DNA of 5,121 bases from Desulfobacteraceae bacterium (GTDB lineage: Bacteria > Desulfobacterota > Desulfobacteria > Desulfobacterales > Desulfobacteraceae): positions 1-5,121 of the forward strand of contig JAABSK010000210.1 of assembly GCA_011390435.1 (NCBI GenBank), written 5' to 3'. The stretch's first letter is position 1. Every line of letters starts with the position of its first letter. Below the pieces are notes generated by a model. It had not been told where the DNA came from and searched no databases. It saw only the letters and a list, made by a program, of their open reading frames with translations. Position numbers and translations under genes: made by a program. Shown piece after piece: positions 1 through 5,121 of this stretch.

Positions 1-467
1 GGCCGGAATACCAGAATCTGGATATTTATCAGGTCAACTGTACCTACTATTCTGCGCTGGGGTGCAACGACGATGCCTATCTTGCCGCCAGAACCATTCA
101 GTTTTTTTCTCCAGGGATCCCTCAGGTATATTATGTGGGGCTGCTGGCCGGAGAAAATGATATTGAACTGCTTGAAAAAACCAAGCTGGGCCGGAATATC
201 AACCGCCACAATTATGATCTGGATGAGATCCGAAAAGAAGTCCAAAAACCCGTGGTCAAACGGCTTTTGAAGCTGATGGAGTTTCGGAACTATTATCCGG
301 CCTTTAATGGTGAGTTCAATCTGTTTAAAAGCAAAGACAGCTGCCTGAAGATTGAATGGACCCATAAAAAATATGTGACCACCGCCCATATTGACATGGT
401 TTCATACAAAACAAAAATTACCTATACCGATCCTGTGGCCTCCAGAACCGTGGATTTTGATGTCTGA
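1..467 (+). CDS. GH13 subfamily 18 phosphorylase (sucrose phosphorylase-like), C-terminal part, 5' end outside window
   Basis: Partial gene: codons are read from position 3, giving 154 residues and a TGA stop. Members of this family cleave an alpha-glucoside (sucrose in the classical enzyme) with inorganic phosphate to give alpha-glucose 1-phosphate plus the released acceptor, in the cytoplasm. The fragment matches the remembered Bifidobacterium adolescentis sucrose phosphorylase closely. NLDIYQVN (residues 5-12) matches the acceptor-site loop with Gln345. [10 protein letters not shown] (15-24), [13 protein letters not shown] (34-46), LAGEND (48-53) and GRNINRH (63-69) follow in register, and Arg64 falls on Arg399, a phosphate/acceptor-site residue. 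The last ~60 residues would be the C-terminal beta domain, about 15 residues shorter than in B. adolescentis. The catalytic Asp and Glu residues lie upstream of the window, so activity cannot be checked. GH13_18 also contains sucrose 6'-phosphate, glucosylglycerol and glucosylglycerate phosphorylases; family is confident, substrate is not. The gene converges with hrpA. Confidence 0.88.
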   Translation, partial: PEYQNLDIYQVNCTYYSALGCNDDAYLAARTIQFFSPGIPQVYYVGLLAGENDIELLEKTKLGRNINRHNYDLDEIRKEVQKPVVKRLLKLMEFRNYYPAFNGEFNLFKSKDSCLKIEWTHKKYVTTAHIDMVSYKTKITYTDPVASRTVDFDV

Positions 468-485
468 GCCGGGCAGTGATGATGC

Positions 486-3400
486 TTAGATCATGGCGGA
501 TATTTTCAGCAGGGCCTGATCCAGTTTTTTGGCGGAAACCTTTGTCCGGGTTTTGAGTTCCTGGGCAAATACGGAAATTTTGTATTCTTCCAGCAGCCAG
601 AAAAAAGATTCCACTTCACTGGCCTTTTCCGGCGAAGATCTGTTTGAAAGGGATGCCAGCAGGCGATCCAGATGCGCAATATACCCATTGACCTGTTCTG
701 CTTTTTGTTCAGCTTTCAGCGGTGCTTCAACAGCCCGCTGCGCCCGGATTCTGATGCCGTCAACATACCGGTGCAGTTGTGCGGTCCGTTCAAGTGAGTA
801 CAGGCCGGGAAAATGGGGCGGGACCAGATTTTTTAAATCTGTGAACAGTCCGGACAGAATGGCAAAGGTCCTGGGCTTGTCCTGATGGGCAAAGCTCAGC
901 TTCTGGATTGTCTCAAAACAGGAGGTATAGGCCCTGCCCAGTTCGAGGATGGTGGCGATATAGGCCTGGCCGGTGTGATACAATTGTTTGATCTCTTTTT
1001 GGGCATGGGCGTCAAATGCCTGTTGGGTGCGGATGTTTTTGGCAAACACCTGGTGTGTGATCTGATCATATAAATCTGTTTGAAACCGGGTCTGGCCGCT
1101 GAAAAACGGGGCCAGCTTCCGGATCTCGGTGTGGGTGTTGATATCTTTTTTCAAGGCTTTGAATTCGTGGGGAAAGCACAGGGTGTAAAGGTGGTGAACG
1201 CCTTTTTCATGGCATGCCAGCGCCTCTTCCCGGGTTTTGAAAAGGCAGAGAGACAGGAGGACCCTGGACCCGGTTTTCTGCCCGGCTGCGGTATCGATTT
1301 TCAAACCTGGATATGCATTCTGTGTAAAGGTTTTGTCCTGGCGGACAACAATGGCATCAGGAAGATCACCAAAATCCCATGTCAGAACCGGAGATTTTTC
1401 ATGCTTTTTCCGGGCCTGATGAAACGCGTCATCATTGCCGGAAGGCGCTGCTGAAGAAAACGCCTGCAGGATATCGGGCTTTCGTGCTGACAAAATTTCT
1501 CTGCCGGAGTCGTCCTGAATGGAAATCCGCATTTTCAAATGGTCCGGCAGGGACTGATCAGACCATTGGGTGGCTGGAATCAATACGCCGAAGCGCTGAT
1601 GGATGAATGCAGACAACTGACGATACAAAGGGGTGTTGTCCAGCTGTATCTGATCGGCAATGATATCGGCTTTTTCTGATACCGGCACCAGATTCACCCG
1701 GTATTTTTTGGGCAATGCCTTGATCAGGGCAATGATTTTCTCCTTGAAAAATCCCGGCACCAGCCGGTCCAGGTTTCCCGGTTCGACAAGGGCAGCAGCT
1801 GATGCCGGAACCGCAATGGTGACACCGTCGGTTTTCGCGCCTGGATTGAATTCGTAGGCCAGTTTGAAACGGGCGTCCTTCATGGTCAGGGTGTCAGGGT
1901 ACCGGGCCAGTGTATCCGGGGCAACCGGGGATTGCTGAAGATCTGCCAGGGTCATTTTTAAAAAGTCCTGATTTTTCTGTTCCTTGAGAAACCGCGAAAA
2001 TGAGTGAACGCTGAAAAACGGTTTGGGCAGGCGGGAGCGGTAAAACAAAAAGATCTCATCTTCAGAAACCAGGATACCTTTTGTCCGGGTTTTATCTTCC
2101 AGGGTTTCAAGCTCGTCAATCAGCTGCTGGTTGTGAACCATGAATTCAAAAGGGGTAAACACCTGGCCCTGGACCAGTGCCTGACGGATGAAAATTTCGC
2201 AGGCTTCTTCCGGGTTGATCGTTCCGTAAGCAACCGGGCGGTCGCTGACGAGAATCAGGCCAAACAGGGAAACCTGCTCTTTTGCCATGACCTGACCGCG
2301 TTTTTTTTCCCAGTGGGGATCAGACCAGGTCCGGGTGCATAATGGTTTTGCCAGCGCTTCTACCCATTCCGGATCGATGTTGGCAACGGTTCTGGCAAAC
2401 ACCTGGCTGGTCTGGACAAATTCTGCTGCAACAATCCAGTTCCCGGCTGAAGAGAACAGTCCGGAGCCTGGAAATATCATGGCCTGCTGACCTTTTGCCG
2501 CCGTAAAAATATTTTTTTCTTTTTTATGGGCAATATGGGCCAGGTACCCGGACAGCAGGGATTTGTGCAGCGCAATGTACAACGGCCCGCCAATGTCAAA
2601 CGCTTTGGATTTCATCCCTTTTGTTCCGGTTGGCAGGCAGAGGGGATCTTTTCCTTTGATGCCCTGTTCTTTGAGGAGTCTGGAAACCTGGCCATGGATA
2701 TCTGTCCACTCCCGGATTCGTTTGAACGACAGGAAATGATCCTGACAATACTGCTTGAGCCGGCTTCTGGATTTCAGTTTTTTTTCTGCGGCCTTATAGG
2801 CCTGCCAGATGTTCAGGATGGTGATAAAATCAGAGGTCGGGTCTTTGAAACCGGCATGCTTCTGGTCGGCTGCCTGGGTTTTGTCGGCCGGCCGCTGCCG
2901 GGGGTCGGAAATGGCCAGAGCGGTGGTGATAATGACAGCTTCATTCAGGCATCCGTTCCGGTCGGCTTCGATCAGGATTCTGGAAAGTTTGGGATCCAAA
3001 GGGAGTCTGGCCATCAGGCGCCCGGTCGGGGTGAGGGCATAGCGGTCGGTTCTGGAGGATTTTTTCTTTTTTTTGCCGGTCACCTTGACCGGCTTGATCG
3101 CCCCCAGTTCCACAAGAGAGTCAAATCCGTCTTTGATGCTTTTGGGTGCCGGGGGATCAATAAACGGAAAGGTTTTTACATCTCCCAGGTTGAGGAAAAT
3201 CATCTTCAGGATCACCTCTGCCAGGTTGCTGCGCAGGATCTCCGGAGCGGTGAACAGGGGGCGGGATTGATAGTCCTCTTCGTCAAACAGGCGGATGCAG
3301 ATTCCGTTTTCAACCCGGCCGCAGCGTCCCAGCCGCTGGTTGGCAGATGACTGGGAAATGGGGCTTACCGGAAGGGCTGTGGTACGGGTTCTGGGAGAAT

Positions 3401-4373
3401 ACCGTGGAATACGGGCAAGGCCTGTGTCCACCACATATTTGATGCCTGGAATGGTCAGGGATGTTTCAGCCACATTGGTCGAGACAATGATTTTACGTCC
3501 CACCTGGGTTGAGAATATTTTGGCTTGTTCTCTGGCAGACAGCCTTGCAAATAAAGGAAGGAGAGTGGCACCGGCTGGTTTTTTCCCCCGGATCAGCTCC
3601 ATGGTTTCACCGATGTCCTGTTCAGTGGGCATGAACACCAGGATATCACCGGTGCGGGTCTGGGTCAGCAATTGAGTGACCGCATCTGCAGCTGCTTCAA
3701 CATATCCCTGGTCTTCCATGGACGGCTTGTCGTCTTCCATGGATAATAACGGCTGGTAAACGGTTTCTACAGGAAACATCCGTCCGGAAACCTCGATAAC
3801 AGGCGCACCATCAAATGCAGCTGAAAATTTTTCCGTATCAATGGTGGCAGAGGTGATCACCAGTTTCAGGTCCGGCCGTTTACCAATCAGCTGCCGCAGC
3901 AGACCCAGTGCAAAATCGATGTTCAGGCTCCGTTCATGGGCTTCGTCCACAATAATGGTGTCATAGGCGGTTAAAAATCGGTCTGCCTGGGCCTCGGCAA
4001 GCAGGATGCCATCGGTCATCAGTTTGATGCAGGAGGTGTGGGTGGTTTTATCATCAAACCGGATTTTATAGCCCACGGAACGACCCAGCGGTTCCCCAAG
4101 CTCTTCTGCAATCCGTTTGGCCACATTGATCGCAGCGATGCGCCGGGGCTGCGTACAGCCGATCATGCCGCTGGCGCCTCTGCCGGCAGCAATGCAGAAT
4201 TTGGGGATCTGGGTGGTTTTGCCCGATCCGGTTGCACCGGAAACGATCACCACCGGATGCTGCTGGATGGCCTGAACAATATCCTCTTTTCTGCCGGTAA
4301 TCGGCAGGTCCGGGTTGAAATTCAGCTGCGCCGGAAGCGTAAGCCCTTTTTTGCTGTGTTGTGACGGTTTCAT
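486..4373 (-). CDS. hrpA: ATP-dependent RNA helicase HrpA (DEAH box, full length)
   Basis: HrpA is a cytoplasmic 3'-5' DEAH/RHA RNA helicase; the E. coli protein is reported to act on stalled or collided ribosomes. The 1295-residue product matches the E. coli length (1300). Numbered from the ATG at 4373: motif I GATGSGKTT 46-54; Ia TQPRRIAA 74-81; Ib TDGILL 120-125; II DEAH 143-146; III SAT 175-177; motif IV region GDILVFMPT 242-250; V STNVAETSLTIPG 298-310; VI QRLGRCGR 346-353. A winged-helix/HA2 region with TPTGRLMARLPLDP (448-461) and the OB-like region follow. A DUF3418-type half runs from about 690 to the end, starting near MAKEQVSLFGL. The ending FFWLLEEYKISVFAQEL resembles the E. coli C terminus. 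Compared with E. coli, about 50 residues are missing before motif I. A lysine run (434-438) and a SMED repeat (211-221) look like local insertions. The frame also opens at TTG 4409, but that codon is part of a promoter-like -35 box and has no Shine-Dalgarno sequence. The next ATG (residue 70) lies past motif I, so 4373 is preferred. Stop is TAA. Confidence 0.97.
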   Translation of the reverse strand: MKPSQHSKKGLTLPAQLNFNPDLPITGRKEDIVQAIQQHPVVIVSGATGSGKTTQIPKFCIAAGRGASGMIGCTQPRRIAAINVAKRIAEELGEPLGRSVGYKIRFDDKTTHTSCIKLMTDGILLAEAQADRFLTAYDTIIVDEAHERSLNIDFALGLLRQLIGKRPDLKLVITSATIDTEKFSAAFDGAPVIEVSGRMFPVETVYQPLLSMEDDKPSMEDQGYVEAAADAVTQLLTQTRTGDILVFMPTEQDIGETMELIRGKKPAGATLLPLFARLSAREQAKIFSTQVGRKIIVSTNVAETSLTIPGIKYVVDTGLARIPRYSPRTRTTALPVSPISQSSANQRLGRCGRVENGICIRLFDEEDYQSRPLFTAPEILRSNLAEVILKMIFLNLGDVKTFPFIDPPAPKSIKDGFDSLVELGAIKPVKVTGKKKKKSSRTDRYALTPTGRLMARLPLDPKLSRILIEADRNGCLNEAVIITTALAISDPRQRPADKTQAADQKHAGFKDPTSDFITILNIWQAYKAAEKKLKSRSRLKQYCQDHFLSFKRIREWTDIHGQVSRLLKEQGIKGKDPLCLPTGTKGMKSKAFDIGGPLYIALHKSLLSGYLAHIAHKKEKNIFTAAKGQQAMIFPGSGLFSSAGNWIVAAEFVQTSQVFARTVANIDPEWVEALAKPLCTRTWSDPHWEKKRGQVMAKEQVSLFGLILVSDRPVAYGTINPEEACEIFIRQALVQGQVFTPFEFMVHNQQLIDELETLEDKTRTKGILVSEDEIFLFYRSRLPKPFFSVHSFSRFLKEQKNQDFLKMTLADLQQSPVAPDTLARYPDTLTMKDARFKLAYEFNPGAKTDGVTIAVPASAAALVEPGNLDRLVPGFFKEKIIALIKALPKKYRVNLVPVSEKADIIADQIQLDNTPLYRQLSAFIHQRFGVLIPATQWSDQSLPDHLKMRISIQDDSGREILSARKPDILQAFSSAAPSGNDDAFHQARKKHEKSPVLTWDFGDLPDAIVVRQDKTFTQNAYPGLKIDTAAGQKTGSRVLLSLCLFKTREEALACHEKGVHHLYTLCFPHEFKALKKDINTHTEIRKLAPFFSGQTRFQTDLYDQITHQVFAKNIRTQQAFDAHAQKEIKQLYHTGQAYIATILELGRAYTSCFETIQKLSFAHQDKPRTFAILSGLFTDLKNLVPPHFPGLYSLERTAQLHRYVDGIRIRAQRAVEAPLKAEQKAEQVNGYIAHLDRLLASLSNRSSPEKASEVESFFWLLEEYKISVFAQELKTRTKVSAKKLDQALLKISAMI
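489..530 (+). terminator. Possible rho-independent terminator of the GH13 gene, inside the 3' end of hrpA
   Basis: Starting 22 bp after the GH13 stop codon, GATCA-(T bulge)-GGC at 489-497 can pair with GCC-TGATC at 514-521. This is followed by CAG and six T residues (525-530). The stem has 8 bp with one bulge and a large loop of about 16 nt, so it is weak by the usual standards. It would sit within the last 15 codons of the opposite-strand helicase gene, as happens in tightly convergent pairs. No better hairpin plus T-run was seen between the two stop codons. Confidence 0.25.
3060..3074 (-). other. A8-G-A6 tract in hrpA containing an in-phase A AAA AAG slippery heptamer
   Basis: On the coding strand, codons 434-438 of hrpA read AAA AAA AAG AAA AAA (five lysines). 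The heptamer A AAA AAG, the type used for programmed -1 frameshifting in E. coli dnaX, is exactly in phase at 3072-3066. A -1 slip there would add 41 codons and end at TGA (2943-2941), giving a product of about 477 residues. That product would keep motifs I to VI and lose most of the HA2 region and the whole C-terminal half. AAGGTG, a weak Shine-Dalgarno-like sequence, lies 8 nt upstream. The sequence and phase are seen directly; use as a recoding site is speculation. Confidence 0.3.
3075..3093 (-). repeat. Perfect 8-bp inverted repeat (hairpin) next to the A-tract in hrpA
   Basis: The coding strand reads GCCGGTCA-AGG-TGACCGGC: an 8-bp GC-rich perfect stem with a 3-nt loop, ending one base before the A8-G-A6 tract. 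It encodes part of KPVKVTG within the region after motif VI. The hairpin is followed by A residues on the coding strand and preceded by T residues on the other strand, so it is not a rho-independent terminator in either direction. Confidence 0.55.
3711..3743. repeat. 12-bp direct repeat in hrpA encoding a repeated SMED peptide
   Basis: GTCTTCCATGGA occurs perfectly at 3711-3722 and again at 3732-3743, a 21-bp (seven-codon) period. On the coding strand it gives SMED-DKP-SMED at helicase residues 211-221, in the acidic linker between motif III and motif IV. The in-frame period and a surface-linker location suggest a small tandem duplication tolerated by the protein. Confidence 0.7.
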
Positions 4374-4381
4374 TGTCCTGA

Positions 4382-4409
4382 ATAGTAACCGAAAGTTTTG
4401 AAATGTCAA
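4382..4409 (-). promoter_or_regulatory. Candidate sigma70-type promoter of hrpA
   Basis: The - strand carries a consensus TTGACA (4409-4404), a 16-bp spacer, and TACTAT (4387-4382), which matches the -10 consensus at four of six positions including the key A and final T. Transcription would start about 4375-4377, at or a few bases before the hrpA ATG at 4373. The mRNA would be nearly leaderless. The -35 box contains the only alternative upstream start codon (TTG), which argues against that start being used. Confidence 0.5.
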
Positions 4410-4484
4410 ATCGGTGATGGGATTTTTTTGGGGTTGACAGAATGCAGGGAATAAGAGAAAAAGAAACTTGTTCTTAAAATTTGG

Positions 4485-4503
4485 AAGCCATGGTGAATGG
4501 CTT
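4485..4503. promoter_or_regulatory. Palindrome with 7-bp arms, candidate operator or 5'-UTR hairpin
   Basis: AAGCCAT-GGTGA-ATGGCTT is a perfect inverted repeat with a 5-nt centre, 44 bp before the Fe-S gene start. It lies just after a -10-like TAAAAT (4475-4480), so it would cover the transcription start if that box is used: a common place for a repressor operator. It is followed by A residues on the + strand, so it is not a terminator there. On the - strand it is followed by CCAAATTTT, at best a very poor terminator. The regulator is unknown. Confidence 0.4.
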
Positions 4504-4532
4504 AAAAAAGATACGTTAACCTGCTATCGATT

Positions 4533-4538
4533 GAGGAG
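4533..4538 (+). promoter_or_regulatory. Ribosome-binding site of the Fe-S protein gene
   Basis: GAGGAG lies 9 nt before the ATG at 4548, a strong Shine-Dalgarno match at a workable distance. It fixes the start of the downstream gene. Confidence 0.85.
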
Positions 4539-4547
4539 AAAAATAGC

Positions 4548-5121
4548 ATGGAAGATACCGCTATTAAAATTGGCGGCGCCAAAAAAAGCGTCTTTAAAAA
4601 CAAGGTGATGGAGCTTCTGCCTGACGGCGGAAACCTGAATGCCTGTCTGACCTGCGGTGCCTGTGCATCAGGTTGTCCGGCAACAGGTCTGGAAGGAATG
4701 GATCCCAGAAAGTTTCTGCGGATGGCTGCTCTGGGAATGGATGAAGAAATTCTGACATCAAACTGGGTATGGATGTGCTCCATGTGTACACGGTGCATGT
4801 ATGTCTGTCCCATGCAGATCAATATCCCCCAGCTGGTTTTCAATGCCAGGGCACAGTGGGCAAAAGAAGACAAACCCAAAGGAATCATTGCATCCTGTGA
4901 CATGGCATTGAAACATGATACCTGCTCTGCCATGGGGGCCAATGAAGAGGATTTTCAGTTTGTTGTGGAGGATGTGCTGGAAGAATACCAGGAAGCCCAG
5001 CCTGAATTTGCAGAAATGACAGCAGATGTCAACCGCCAGGGGGCCTATTATTTTTTGAATCAGAATTCCCGGGAGCCTGTGACCGAGCCGGATGAAATGG
5101 TGCCGTTATGGAAAATCATGC
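4548..5121 (+). CDS. HdrC/HdrD-like double [4Fe-4S] cluster protein, N-terminal part, 3' end outside window
   Basis: The first 191 residues are present and the frame is open to the edge. Two classical four-cysteine motifs bind two [4Fe-4S] clusters: Cys33-36-39-43-Pro44 and Cys77-80-83-87-Pro88, each CxxCxxCxxxCP. Their spacing and the helical segment between them match the dicluster domain of heterodisulfide reductase subunit C and the N-terminal part of HdrD, GlpC, LldE-type and DsrK/TmcB/HmcF-type proteins. These pass electrons between a flavoprotein or quinone and a CCG-domain catalytic subunit or domain. After the clusters comes an acidic, mostly helical linker (about 105-175) with two further cysteines (117, 126). 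No signal peptide or membrane segment is visible in this part, so it is probably cytoplasmic or on the inner membrane face. Whether C-terminal CCG domains follow, and which electron partner is used, cannot be seen. Start chosen for its GAGGAG site. Read divergently from hrpA. Confidence 0.85.
   Translation, partial: MEDTAIKIGGAKKSVFKNKVMELLPDGGNLNACLTCGACASGCPATGLEGMDPRKFLRMAALGMDEEILTSNWVWMCSMCTRCMYVCPMQINIPQLVFNARAQWAKEDKPKGIIASCDMALKHDTCSAMGANEEDFQFVVEDVLEEYQEAQPEFAEMTADVNRQGAYYFLNQNSREPVTEPDEMVPLWKIM

Larger units (their letters stand above)
4374..4547. other. Divergent intergenic region between hrpA and the Fe-S protein gene
   Basis: This 174-bp AT-richer stretch separates two divergently read genes. 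Besides the hrpA promoter it holds TTGACA on the + strand at 4434-4439 with no convincing -10 at the proper distance, and TAAAAT at 4475-4480 that fits a -10 but lacks a good -35. It also holds the palindrome at 4485-4503 and the ribosome-binding site at 4533-4538. TGTCAA (4404-4409) and TTGACA (4434-4439) form an inverted pair 24 bp apart. No small gene or RNA gene was recognised. Confidence 0.6.

Noticed and set aside
73..270. Short + strand open frame with an ATG inside the GH13 region
   Set aside because: It is out of frame with the GH13 sequence, whose translation matches sucrose phosphorylases without a break from position 3 to 467.
3060..3093. Hairpin plus T-run as an internal terminator
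   Set aside because: The T-run comes before the stem on the + strand, and the stem is followed by A residues on the - strand, so the geometry is wrong for termination on both strands.
2526..3350. Open frame of 274 codons on the + strand, antisense to hrpA, plus several shorter ones along 529-4364
   Set aside because: They lie opposite a complete, well-conserved helicase gene, have no recognisable domain or ribosome-binding site, and are explained by the codon bias of the coding strand.
4434..4439. TTGACA on the + strand as the promoter of the iron-sulfur gene
   Set aside because: The sequence 16-18 bp downstream (AGAAAA-like) does not resemble a -10 box, and TAAAAT at 4475 is about 35 bp away, too far to pair with it.
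4502..4942. Open frame of 146 codons on the - strand
   Set aside because: It mirrors the iron-sulfur gene, whose two CxxCxxCxxxCP motifs and ribosome-binding site show that the + strand is the coding one.
1..5121. Defence system, mobile element, CRISPR array, tRNA or riboswitch
   Set aside because: The window was read for repeats, transposase or integrase motifs, cloverleaf-like sequences and array structure, and none was found. The helicase is a housekeeping HrpA, not a defence helicase.

Overview
The window looks like ordinary chromosome of a mid-GC, anaerobic, Gram-negative type bacterium. It holds three protein-coding regions: two partial genes at the edges and one complete gene in the middle. 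The best guess for the source is a sulfate-reducing Desulfobacterota (Desulfobacteraceae-like). That rests mainly on the HdrC/HdrD-type double [4Fe-4S] protein at the right edge, a family abundant in those organisms, and it is inference, not proof. No rRNA, tRNA, CRISPR array, insertion sequence or phage gene was seen.

Layout. Left edge (to 467, + strand): the last 154 codons of a GH13 subfamily 18 phosphorylase (sucrose phosphorylase or a close relative), with the acceptor-site loop and a phosphate-site arginine recognisable. It converges with the next gene, leaving only 18 bp between the two stop codons. Middle (486-4373, - strand): an intact hrpA, about 1295 codons, encoding a DEAH-box RNA helicase with all helicase motifs and a full DUF3418-type C-terminal half. 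Right (4548 to the edge, + strand): the first 191 codons of an HdrC/HdrD-like iron-sulfur protein, transcribed divergently from hrpA and preceded by a good ribosome-binding site.

The divergent region (4374-4547) carries the regulatory signals. A TTGACA-16-TACTAT promoter on the - strand overlaps the apparent 5' extension of hrpA and would give an almost leaderless mRNA. A 7-bp-arm palindrome and a TAAAAT box lie upstream of the iron-sulfur gene. The three genes do not form an operon or one pathway: they are sugar or osmolyte phosphorolysis, RNA/ribosome quality control and electron transfer.

No previously undescribed system is evident. The items most worth a second look are small. One is an in-phase A AAA AAG slippery heptamer inside hrpA, directly abutting a perfect 8-bp hairpin. 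Others are the near-leaderless hrpA start, a 12-bp direct repeat inside hrpA, and the operator-like palindrome before the iron-sulfur gene.
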